Shown in pieces: positions 1 through 9,510 of a stretch of DNA of 64,000 nucleotides. The notes beneath the pieces are model-generated. The model ran no database searches. It was given only the letters and a program-made list of their open reading frames with translations, and had not been told where the DNA came from. The stretch lies in the NCBI GenBank assembly GCA_947579665.1, contig CANPUZ010000071.1:282920-346919 (forward strand). Direction: 5' to 3'. This DNA is from Sympetrum striolatum. Lineage: Eukaryota > Arthropoda > Insecta > Odonata > Libellulidae. The translations under genes and the position numbers were made by a program. The first letter of the stretch is position 1, and each line of letters opens with the position of its first letter.

Positions 1-199
1 GTATAAAAACAGAGTATAAAAAATAACATAAAAATGGAATTGGACGGAACATAAAAGAAAGTAAGAAAAAAATTAAAGAGGACAGAGTTGTATATAATTT
101 ATGCTTCAAAATTGTGGGAGAGTCATTGAAGAGGTCTATAAATTTGTTCCTCACTAGGATGTCATTTGTGGACCGCTTCATCCTGGTGAGTGGTTCATA

Positions 200-640
200 T
201 TTGCAGTCATTCACTCTCCCAAAAGGAACAGAGCAGAATGCCTTGACCTCCTCGTGGGTACATTAAAATCTATCTTGGATAAAAGGGCTTTAGAATCAAC
301 AGTACCCAGAAGAAGATTTCTTAAAAATATGATGTCAGTAACAGTTCTTCTTGTCTTCAGAGGTGTGACATTAAAGCTACGGCAAATATCCGAATAATTA
401 TAAGCATTGAAATTAGGGATGTTTTCTTTCCAACAAAGCCATTTGGCAAATCTAATTTGAATCTTCTCTAAGGCGTTGGTGTGAGAAGAACAAAGTGGAT
501 TCCAGATAGTGCTATTATACTCAAGGATAGGGCGGACTATAGTGCAGATTGTATTGCTGGAAAAATTGCACTTCCAAAATTGTTCTTCGACACAAAAGAT
601 TAAGTTCTGACTGCAGCAAATTATTAAATTCAATTAACCA
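200..640 (-). pseudogene. LINE reverse transcriptase C-terminal fragment (copy 1)
   Basis: The minus-strand ORF 211-633 reads like the thumb/C-terminal part of a jockey/CR1-type LINE polymerase. It has TIVRPILEYNSTIWNP followed by ALEKIQIRFAKWLCWKE, matching the usual pattern 'R..LEY.S.IW.P......LE.IQ..F.R....'. There is no upstream RT core, so it is a dead 5'-truncated copy. Copy 2 (17738-18166) has a few extra codons (IKSF) near the start and loses some near the end, so indels separate the two. Confidence 0.75.
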
Positions 641-2437
641 TACTGCCGATAAATTAAACATTACGTTATGACGTGCATCCGGAGACGTTATACCCGAACT
701 TAATGCCAGGCTTAATAGAAGGTGAAATCACGCAAATTCTCGCCTCTGCCTTTCGAGCATTGCCTTCGCATAAATGATGAAGGAATGAACATCACACTTC
801 TCCCCATGAACGGAGAAGGGAATCGGTATGAAATGAGGAATTTTGGGAGCGAGGCGTAACGTGTAATTGGAGTTACGACATGAACTTGAATTCGACTTAG
901 TGAGGAGGCGACAGAACTAAGTTACACGAATAATTGATGTGTGAAAATCGTGAAATAAACCGATATTTTGTCATTTTATCGTCACATTGGAGATAGATTA
1001 GTGTGCTGTCCCTACACGCGTTGCGAAGCATGTCCAATAACAATGTCCTTATTTCCTTAGGTGCGGGAGTTTTGAAAGAGATTCGACCCCCGGAGTGCAC
1101 ACATTGAGTGAGAACGAACCTCCTGTTATTTGATTAATACGTGGCATACCATTTCAAATGGAGAATCATAAATATTCTGCTTGCATCATACAAAGTGCGG
1201 CGGTCATTGATAGAAGATACCAGAAAATGGGAAATGTGTTCATTGAAGTCTCAACCAATTCAACCGCTTGGAGTCACCAAGGGCGACGAGGTGCAGTGGC
1301 TTCACCTTCGTAGGCGCGGCCACGTTATCTTTAGTCTGAGCTTTTGACGGAAGCATGCCTATTTCTCATGCGTCTTTATATCAGAAAAGCTTAGGAAAAA
1401 CGTGGAAGCATGATGGAATTAAAACTTTCTCGCCTTTCATAATAGACTCTAAAATGCCTAATTTGGCATGGATATGCCAAATTTTGCGCAAGTGATAAAG
1501 TATTCTTTTAGAGTGATATTTGATTAAAGTTTGAAAGGTCTGGCAGTGTCTGAAGATTGAAAGATGCACTTTAAAGATATTAAAGCTATTTCAAACTGAA
1601 TCTCACGCTTGGTTTCACAGTCGCATCCATGAAATGTTTGCCGAACGAAATAATGCTGATAAGTCGGTGTTTGACAAACCCAGAGCAGTTGTGGGCACCC
1701 GAGAACAATACTTATTTCTCCTCCCTCACTTCGAAGCCTTTTATGACGTAATAATGTGTGGTGGTCTTACACTTTGAGAGCCGCTCAATTCGTACTTCAA
1801 CACTTAGATATCGGGCGGATATGCAGTAACACCTCGTTCACGCGTACATCTCGATGGCACGAACACTACTTGCGCGATTCAGTCAGATATATTTAGCATC
1901 TAATGGAGTTTTATTCGCTGAAAAGGAAATTCAGTCAATGCGAATTTCGAAATTGCATCTTAGTCAAGATGGCCCATCGGAAGAAACGAGTAGGAGCTGT
2001 ACTGATGTCGACTGAAGTGAGAATATCGTCCGTTGCTCGATGAGAATCATATATTTTAAAGTCTCCTTTAATTGCACTAGAAACCGGTGTACTTGGAAGC
2101 CAAAATATTCTCGAATTTGTCATAGTAAGAAATTAATAAATGGCTTATTTAATATTCATTGTTTATTAATTAGTGGACACATTCAAGCTAGTTCATTTGT
2201 AATCTTAACTGGGATGCATAGAATTCCTTTTGCGAGCGAATAATTATAAAATTGCGTAATGAGGTAGAGTCGCCCTATGGTACGCTCTGCAGAAAAACCA
2301 TTAATTTTTAAACATTTTCCAACTTCCGCTCTTCGAATAAGCCAGTCGTTGATATCTTGGCCTTAACTTACTCCACGCAGCTTTCAAAGCTGCCCAACTC
2401 TCTGTAAGGCATGCACGTTTCTCGAGGTTTTAAATAA
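641..2437. other. Non-coding stretch of copy 1
   Basis: Only short ORFs of up to 68 codons occur, with no recognisable domain. The same stretch at 18171-19970 is nearly identical, but this reflects recent duplication and not necessarily selection. I see no RNA gene or transposon end here. Confidence 0.5.
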
Positions 2438-3690
2438 TCTATTATATATAGATGCTTCTCCGGATTCATTCATATATCTATTATATATAGATGCTTCTCC
2501 GGATTCATTCATGTATCCATATATATATACGAGTAAAATGTAGCTTGCATACTGCAAGCAGATCGACAACACAAATTTCTTGTCGGCATCCTATCAGGAC
2601 GGTCTTCAAAAGAAAAAAAAATTGAAAATATCTTAATATCTCTCTACAATTTTATCAAATTTTCACTGCGTATTGGCCATAACAATTAACCGCCAGAAAA
2701 ATTGTGATTTTGATTCTCAGTGTCATGGGTTCGATTCCAGAGGGCCCCAAAGTCCCGATTTTTCCCGTTTAAATGCATTGCTTAGATTTTCGGGAATTTT
2801 TTAAAAATACTTCCCGTATAGTTAGGGAATCGAAACTCAAGGAGCCTTTATATATGGTCATGATCTATCGAAAACATAAATGAGTTTTACGGAAAATATC
2901 CTGGGTTCGACGCTAGGTCGAGGCAAAAATCGGCCGTTTAAAATGTATTGTGGCGATTTTTAAGATTTTTTTTGGACCCCTTCCCGATGGCATGGAAACT
3001 TGAAATTCGGCATGGAGTTGGAGATTATAAATATATTTCATAATCAAATTTTACATATTCGCTGTCGGTCCTTGGTTCGATCCCAGAGAGCCATTTACAT
3101 TCGTCAATGCATTTCTTATGGAGATTACAGAAAAAGGTTTTAGGTACTTCCCGGCATGATATCGACTTCAAACTTTGTATGAAATAAGATGAAGTCCTAA
3201 TAAGTCATACTGTGCAATCACAGCTACCAATATTTCCTGCGTTCGACACCAGGCGTCTCTACAATCAGTAAATTAGCCGATTTTTAAGAATTAAATTAAA
3301 CCCCTTTTCCAATAATGTTAAAACATGAAATTAGGTATATAGATAGAGAACATAGATAGATTTCAAAAACATGTTTTAAATTTCCTAGATCGTCCTTGGT
3401 TCGAATCCAGAGAGCCATTTACATTATTGAAAAGTAGAACGTAGTTTGAGGCAGTTGTAGCCAATATTTTTGGTTGAATTTTCACACATAGTTAGAGATG
3501 GTGATATTCTATTGTGCTGCATAGTAAGTTCACCAGTAAGACACGGGTTGGATGCCAGACGATGAAATTGCAGCAAATATTAAGAATATTTTCAATTCTT
3601 TTTTTTTCTTTTGAGGACCGTCCCGATATGATGCCAATATAAAATTAGTTTTGTCGATCTGCTTGCAGTATGCAAGCTACATTTTACTCG
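2438..3690 (+). mobile_element. Helitron-like non-autonomous element, present only in copy 1
   Basis: The insertion starts TCTATTATATATAGATGC and ends ACTCG. Copy 2 at about 19971 has the uninterrupted site (AAAAAA|TAAAACTAAG), so the insert lies between A and T with no target duplication. Inside are two minisatellite units (from 2438 and 2477), an inverted 3'-terminal segment with stem-loop (2530-2640), then plus-oriented modules with T-arm-like cores near 2729, 2903, 3075, 3239, 3398 and 3543. The final stem-loop GCTTGCAGTATGCAAGC lies 13 nt before the end. The core near 3543 is degenerate (GGTTGGA). No protein is encoded, so mobilisation would be in trans. Confidence 0.8.
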
Positions 3691-4088
3691 TAAAACTAAG
3701 AAGTATGTATTGGGATCCTAATATGAGAATGCAAGTATTAGAATGTAAAGTTTGAAAAATGACCGTCTCGAAGTCTCGCTTCCGAAGGAGGGAATATTCA
3801 TAGAGAGAGAAAGGGCTAATGGGGTCCTACAATTAGATAGGTAATTTGAGGGCCCTGCGGTGAAGGACCTTGGTTCAAATCCAGCTCTCCAACCTTAGCG
3901 TCTGTTATTCTTTGCCAAATGACACTTCTTCTTCAGCCCAGGTCATTGCCGATGCCCTTCCCTTTTGCCTTCGTTCGAATGAAAGCTCATTTATAGACTA
4001 ACTCAGTTCCAATGGAACCGAGCTAACAATAAGACTCGATAAACTCAACTCTCTCTCAACGGCACACCACTATGATTTACCCTGTGAA
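3691..4088. other. Spacer with a lone B-box-like sequence
   Basis: GGTTCAAATCC at 3872-3882 matches a tRNA T-loop/B box and follows a GC-rich stretch, but no acceptor or anticodon pairing is visible. It may be the head of an old tRNA-derived SINE. Copy 2 has it at 20154-20164. Confidence 0.4.
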
Positions 4089-4553
4089 GTGTATTTTTAT
4101 AGTCAAATCAAGATATTCTTTTCAAGGCTGCAAAACTGTAGTTACCTCATCCAGGAGAAACGGGAAATAAGTTCCAGAGAGGATGGAATTCGTATTCATT
4201 CGATAGTGCATAATCAGCTTTCCACGCCTAAATACAGAGACATGCTGCAATATGCTTGGTACGAGTCAAAACTTGCGGAGGAAAGAGGTTTCTTTCAAAA
4301 TGTGCGCCGGATATGTTTCCCAGCCGAAGTGCTAAAGAAGAATTGCGCTTGTGAAAGGCAATGCTTTATAAGATGCTCAAGGTGCTGTACATGTATGTTT
4401 TTTTGTTGTTTCTTGATACATTTCTTCCTGATACTTGTAAAGGAGCGCAATGTTATGAATAACAGAAAAATTAAAGATAAATTAAAACATACCAATAAAT
4501 CACATTATTTCACTGAATTGCACAACCGATCGAATTTCACGAACTGTTATTAA
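4089..4553 (+). pseudogene. Cysteine-rich transposon-like exon fragment (copy 1)
   Basis: The 154-codon ORF contains IHSIVHNQLSTPKYRDMLQY, then AWYESKLAEER, then a cysteine cluster (CACERQCFIRCSRCC). From memory, this order (HNQ.S.P...M..YAWY.S......P.....C....C..C...IRC..C) occurs in a C-terminal region of uncharacterised arthropod transposon-derived proteins, with the cysteines probably binding zinc. The part after residue about 110 is hydrophobic and lysine-rich and looks like run-on translation. No start context or upstream exon was found. Copy 2 differs at a handful of residues (E/A, G/S, R/H). Confidence 0.4.
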
Positions 4554-5239
4554 ATGTCACCAAAATCAGATCCTGTAATTAGTATCGACTTCAATAAACA
4601 TTGCAATAGAAATGATTTGTAGTGTTGAGTAAGGAAATTTATTTACTCAGGATAAAGCTTCACATGCATGTTTTTTTGCGTTACGAACATTAAATGAAAA
4701 ATCGCGCTTGTGAATGATATTTTACGGGACTAATATCAATTTTAAGAGGATAGCCAATGAAATTATAACCTCAGAATACCAGAGGATTCCAGAAAGCTAT
4801 GTTACCAACCTTCATTCATCATACTTTAAGTGAGGCTCTCCGTCAATCGAAGTTCATTTGGTTGAAATAAGTTTATTCGGTCGGATGTCGAGTGCAAGAA
4901 TGGAGATATTGCTCTTAAGTCAATCAGTGAGTAACAAAGAAAAATATAATAAAAGAAAATGAAAATAATATTACAGAATTACTCGCAAACAGCGGGTTAT
5001 TCTCTACCGGTTTTGTAGGCGCGGGTGTGTAACGCGTGGTTGCCTATACTCAGACTTTCAATTAATTATTGCACAAAAACTAAGGCCCATTCAGACGAAC
5101 GGCAATACAGTTTTTCATTAATCCACTTCCTGCATCACCACAAAAAGTTTCATCAAAATCCCCGGACAAAAGTGAGTCTCTCCACTTCTAAGACTCGGTT
5201 AACTTAACTCTCTCTCAACTGCTCTCAACGGTACTCCTA
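4554..5239. other. Non-coding spacer, copy 1
   Basis: AT-rich sequence with no ORF or RNA gene that I can support. A short pyrimidine repeat (AACTCTCTCTCAACTGC) precedes the tRNA-like sequence and resembles the stretch near 4045-4065. Confidence 0.4.
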
Positions 5240-5316
5240 GGCTCCCGGATAGTCATGTGGACAGCGCGTTTGCCTTTGGTGAAAGCGGTCCCGGGTTCGA
5301 TTCCCGGTGGGAGCCA
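5240..5316 (+). tRNA. tRNA-like sequence / tRNA pseudogene or SINE head (copy 1)
   Basis: The 7-bp acceptor arms GGCTCCC (5240-5246) and GGGAGCC (5309-5315) pair perfectly. The T-arm CCGGG-TTCGATT-CCCGG pairs over 5 bp with a canonical loop. The D-arm can form only GTC/GAC. The anticodon arm is poor: the best 7-nt loop CTTTGGT would put TTG (Gln) at the anticodon, with a mismatched stem. Spacing after the acceptor is also off by a few bases. Degenerate tRNA or SINE promoter region is more likely than a working tRNA. Confidence 0.5.
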
Positions 5317-5762
5317 ATGTGCGAAGCTGTCGAAGCACTTTTAACAATACTATTACGATACTCCTTTTCGGAAAATCGGATTTCCTATTATCAAAACCTC
5401 CACCCTTATTTTAATCGGCGTGATAATTGGAAATTATCTTATATTCCTTTGTGTTATTCGAGAGGAAGTGACTCTTGAGAAGAAATAAAAGTATGCTCCG
5501 AACCTAAATTTGTTACTGCTCAGGAGGCATGGCTCGCAGAAGTTCTCCACTTATTCCCCTCTTGCGCGACCATCACTAATTCGTACGTCGATAGATAAGG
5601 GCCAATATTAATTATATTATCTTTCTTTGTGTTCTCTCCGATTTTAAAACCTGATGACGATTCTACGAAACGAAACTAGCTGCTCCAATTAACCGTCTTC
5701 CGAGACAATTTACACTCTAATTTTTCTGTTACCATTCCTGAGAATGGTAACAGCTTTGATTA
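5317..5762. other. Non-coding spacer, copy 1
   Basis: Nothing recognisable apart from a short inverted repeat around TGTTACCATTC / GAATGGTAACA at about 5727-5752, just before the Helitron-like insertion point. Confidence 0.4.
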
Positions 5763-6309
5763 TCTATTATATATAGATGCTTCTCCGGATTCATTCATAT
5801 CTATTATATATAGATGCTTCTCCGGATTCATTCATGTATATACCCAGATAACCAGATACCCAGATAGGATACTAAGTCACAGGCTAAACCACAAGCGTCA
5901 TTGACTCGAAATTTTTACGACGTATTGGCCATAACGTGTAACCGCCTGAAAAATTGCGATTTTGAACTTCAGTGTCATGGGTTCGATTCCAGAGGGCCCC
6001 AAAGTCCCGATTTTTCCCGTTTAAATGCATTGCTTTGATTTACGGGAATTTTTAAAAAATACTTCCCGGATAGGCAGAGAATCAAAACTCTAGGAGCCTA
6101 TATATATGGTCATTATCTATCGAAAACTATAATGACTTTAACTTAAATATCCTGGGTTCGATGCTAGTACGATGCAAAAATCGGCCTTTTAAAATACATT
6201 GAGGTAGTTTTTCATTATTTTTTTTCATGCACTTATCGAATTGATAGGAAATTCTTGCTCATATGGAAGATGCATATTAAGCATAGGTTTTTGAAAAAAA
6301 TTTAGATAA
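5763..6309 (+). mobile_element. Helitron-like element, 5' part, cut by a LINE
   Basis: It starts TCTATTATATATAGATGC after host A, with two minisatellite units, a CCAGATA tract, GGATAC near 5858, then cores near 5979 and 6156. The start matches block B at 22039, so the insertion predates the duplication. From about 6150 the sequence is closer to 29150-29315 than to its positional partner in copy 2. It ends at the LINE tail. Confidence 0.8.
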
Positions 6310-6392
6310 GATCTACATCTACATCTACATTAATACCCTACAAGCCGCCTTTCGGCGTGTGGCAGGGGGTGTAAACACCAGTTGAATCTAAA
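6310..6392 (-). repeat. LINE 3' tail with ATGTAG repeats
   Basis: On the minus strand the LINE ends with a short GC hairpin (CGCCGAAAGGCGG) and then TGTAGATGTAGATGTAGAT. A short hairpin plus simple-repeat tail is typical of CR1/jockey-type elements and is probably the site recognised by the reverse transcriptase. Confidence 0.75.
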
Positions 6393-9151
6393 TTACTTCC
6401 TTATTCGATTATTGTCACGTATTGTTCGCGGAAAGAATGAATCTCTAAAACGATTCGTCCTAGCATCTATTTCTCTTAACTTACGGTCATTATCGGATCG
6501 ACCGACGTAGCAGGGGGGTTGCATGATACCGATTGTATCTTTGGAAAATGTAGTTTCCCTGAATTTATTAAGCAATCGCAGCCTAGCTTCCAATCTCCTT
6601 TCTTTCAAGGATTCCCAACCTACGTCTGAAAGCATTTTTGTAACGCTTGCTTTTTTATCGTAGCATTTCTTAACAAAACGAACCGCTTTACGCTGCACTT
6701 TCTCGAGTTCGCGAGTACACGTTTCATCCGCCGGATCCCATATACTTGCCGCATATTCCAGAAGGGGTCTGACCAAGGTAAAATAACATCGCTCTCTCAC
6801 CTTTTCGTCGCATTTACCGACAATACGCTTTACAAAGCCAAGCCTTTTACTTGCTTTGCCGCAGATTTTTCGAATATGCGTGCTCCAATTTAAGTTATTA
6901 GTAATGTTGATCCCGAGATATTTAACTGAATCTACTACTTTGATACTAATTCCATTAATTTTGTATGGGTGATTTGGACGCATTTTTTTCTTTTCGAAGA
7001 AATTAACTACGGAGCATTTACTTACGTTAATATCTAATTCCCATTTCTCGCACCACCTTTGGATGAGGACTAAATCGTTTGAGAGAGATGTCCGGTCTTC
7101 CTCGTTTGTTATTTCCCTATATATAACCGAGTCATCCGCAAATATCCTCACATTACTAACTATCTCGTCACTCAAGTCATTGATATAAATAAGGAAAAGA
7201 AGAGGTCCAATTACACTGCCTTGAGGTACGCCAGAGGTAACTTTGACTCTATTTGAGCTAACGACATCCAGTACAACTTGTTGTTCCCTCTCGTAGAGAA
7301 AATCCTTAACCCAGTCGACTACTTCCTTGTTAATGCCCGCTAGTTTTAGTTTGTAAATTAGTTTGTAGTGGGGGACTCTATCGAATGCTTTTTTGAAATC
7401 TAGGAAAATAGCGTCCTCTTGCTTTTTACTTTCGGCGGACTTTAAGATATCGTGTACAAATAGAGCAAGTTGGGTTTCACATGATCGGGACTTACGAAAA
7501 CCATGCTGGTTTGCGTCGAGGAATTCATTTCTATCTAAAAATCCCATGAGTGAGCTTACGACGATATGTTCCATTACCTTTCCGGACAGCGAAGTTAATG
7601 ATATAGGTCTATAATTTCCTGGGTCCTCCTTTAATCCGCTTTTGTAAACAGGAGTAATATTAGCTAATTTCCAATCGGATGGGACCCTACCTTCATTTAT
7701 CGATTTACAAAATATAATTTTGAGATAAGGGGCGACGCTTTCTTCCAGTTCTTTAAGCACTCTTGCTGGGATGCCTTCTGGCCCTGGCGACCTATTTGGC
7801 TTAATTTTGCGTAATATTTTAACTATACCGTCTGTCGTAAAAGTTATATTTGGCATGGAATCCAGTATATTAACCTTAGGGAGGATCTCTATGTTACAAT
7901 CTGATGTGAATACGCTTTGGTAAAATTCGTTTAGAATATTCGCTTTCCTCTTCGAATCGCAAGTAATGTTACCTTCGATATCCCTTATCGAGCTCACTGT
8001 TTGTATCTTTCCCTGTACCTCTCTAACGTAGGACCAGAAAGCTTTAGGGTCTTCCTCTAAACATTCCCCAAGTATTTTCTTTTTAAAGTTGCTGTGGGCG
8101 TTACGCATAGCTCGCTTGGTGTCGCATTTTGCTTTCTTGTGCTTTTCTAGTAATAGTGATCGTGGTGGATTTGGAACAAGCTGATCTATTCCCTTAAAAG
8201 CCTTTACTTTTCCGTGCAAATCTCTTTGTTTGCGGAGAGCCCTTCTAACCTCTTTATCGTACCATCTGGGCTCGCAATCATTTTTAGAGTATTTCGAAGG
8301 TATATACAAATCTATATATTTATGCATTATCTCCACGAATGATTTCCATGTATCCTCAGTGTTGTTGTTGCTTACGCGCGACTTAAATGAATTAAAATCG
8401 GTAGTTAGTTTTACGTTAAATTCCTCGAATTTGGCTTTGGAATAGAGATAAATTTTGCGTTTGGGTTTCTTATACTTGCTAAGGTTTATCTCGATAACTG
8501 CAAAAACGCCTTTGTGGTCTCCAAGACCTTCGTCAATCGAAATGTTCTCTATGCGCTCAGGAAAGTTAATTAAAAGGAGATCGAGTATATTGTCACCCCT
8601 AGTTGGCGATTTTACTGCTTGACTTAGTGAGTTTTTCTAAAGTAAATTTAATAACTTTTTACATGAGTCGACATCCCGGGCCCTTTTCTTTATGCTATGA
8701 TTATTCCAGTCAATGTCTGGAAGATTAAAATCCCCCCCGATTATAGTTATACTCTGGTTGTTCTTACTCGTGTAGAAATTTATTTCGTCGTTAAGATGTC
8801 GCAAAACCTGTCGAGAAGAGTTTGGTGGTCGGTAAAACGCACATACATTTATGTTCGGCTTGTTCTGTTGGCTTATTGTGCACCAGACGCTTTCTAAATC
8901 GCTATCACTCAAAGTCCTCTGCTTGCTCTGGGAGATGATTTAACCGCAATAAAAACACCGCCACCTGTCTTTTCCCTACGATCCCGGCGATAAATAGTGT
9001 AATCCATTGGAAATATTTCATTATCGCTTATATCCTCATTTAACCAGCTTTCTGTACCTATAAAAATATCGGTGTCGTGGCTACGAATAAGATGCTCCAA
9101 ATCGGATACTTTATTTTTAACACTATCGCAATTGATATTTTTCTTTCGCAA
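6393..9151 (-). pseudogene. LINE ORF2: endonuclease + reverse transcriptase (CR1/jockey-like)
   Basis: The minus-strand coding region runs 9151 to 6393. An APE-type endonuclease comes first (NKVSDLEHLIRSHDTDIFIG, then TESWLN, then GGDFNLPDIDW near 8740, GDHKG near 8520). The reverse transcriptase follows from M at 8336: LANITPVYKSG, NYRPISL, DFKKAFDRVPHY, SGVPQGSVIGPLLF, and the catalytic FADD at 7131-7142. The C-terminus ends RFRDSFFPRTIRD. Lesions are one frameshift near 8910-8930 and one TAG stop at 8637-8639; reading frame is otherwise kept through 6393. The 5' end is truncated just before the endonuclease start, as expected from incomplete target-primed reverse transcription. It is a fairly young but dead copy, inserted in a Helitron-like unit. 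Confidence 0.93.
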
Positions 9152-9155
9152 ACAA

Positions 9156-9240
9156 ATTTAGGTGGGATTGTCACCAATTGTGTTGGTGAGTGACATTTTT
9201 CACCCCCACAAACACCCTCCCCCACCCCTCACAGTTCGGG
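9156..9240. other. Sequence upstream of the TATA box
   Basis: C-rich stretch (CACCCCCACAAACACCC and similar) directly upstream of the promoter. It does not continue the Helitron-like module cut by the LINE. Confidence 0.3.
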
Positions 9241-9275
9241 TATAAATACAGACAGTACACACACAACACTTCAGT
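9241..9275 (+). promoter_or_regulatory. TATA box and arthropod-type initiator
   Basis: TATAAATA at 9241-9248 is followed 30 nt after its first base by TCAGT at 9271-9275, the classic arthropod initiator, at the expected spacing. A donor splice site lies downstream at 9391/9392. It could drive the hAT-like gene. Confidence 0.6.
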
Positions 9276-9287
9276 CCGACATAGCTA

Positions 9288-9320
9288 CTGAGGATGGAAA
9301 CTTAGTTTCCGAAATACGTA
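9288..9320 (+). ncRNA. Penelope-type hairpin motif (hammerhead-like core)
   Basis: CTGAGGA, one extra T, hairpin GGAAAC-TTA-GTTTCC, then GAAATACGT. This layout resembles hammerhead ribozyme cores (CUGANGA, stem II, GAAA), which Penelope-like elements carry. The extra base between the 5' core and stem II, and no clear stems I and III, argue against activity. A second example is at 15593-15623. Confidence 0.35.
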
Positions 9321-9391
9321 TATAGTGTCCAAAAACCGGTGTTCCCCTGCAACGTTGGACTCTCCAGATGAAGCAGTGGAACCAACCCAAG

Positions 9392-9510
9392 GTAAGTCAC
9401 AGTGTTTTCTTACTTGGTTGAATTACGGCAATTGGAGTTTTTTCTTTTTAAATTAATTTTTAAATTAATTACTAACAGCCGTGTACTCTTTCTTTTTTCC
9501 ATTTCCAAAG
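9392..9510 (+). other. Probable intron of the hAT-like gene
   Basis: AAG|GTAAGT at 9391/9392 is a strong donor. A pyrimidine-rich tract ending TTTCCAAAG at 9510 is a plausible acceptor. The long downstream ORF becomes homologous to the hAT family directly after this acceptor, and the ORF sequence from 9402 to 9510 is low-complexity intronic translation. Confidence 0.6.

Larger units (their letters stand above)
1..6309 (+). repeat. Segmental duplication, copy 1 (direct, partner 17526-22590)
   Basis: Bases from position 1 match 17526 onward almost base for base through LINE fragment, spacers, cysteine-rich ORF and tRNA-like sequence. Differences are scattered substitutions and short indels, plus one large insertion in copy 1 (2438-3690). 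Similarity fades inside the repeat element after about 6195, and the copy is then cut by a LINE at 6310. Direct orientation with about 17.5 kb offset suggests tandem segmental duplication. An assembly artefact (haplotigs joined head to tail) is the main alternative. Confidence 0.93.

Noticed and set aside
2529..3691. Classifying the 2438 element as a TIR DNA transposon on the strength of its roughly 100-bp inverted ends
   Set aside because: The insertion includes an extra minisatellite outside the left repeat, has no target duplication, and most other units lack inverted ends.
6298..9170. AAATTTAG on both sides of the LINE as target-site duplication
   Set aside because: The sequence beyond the 5' copy does not continue the interrupted module, so the match is probably chance in AT-rich DNA.
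9402..9510. N-terminal 36 codons of the long hAT ORF as coding
   Set aside because: Low-complexity FFLFKLIFKLITN-type translation, bounded by good splice sites. It is better read as intron.
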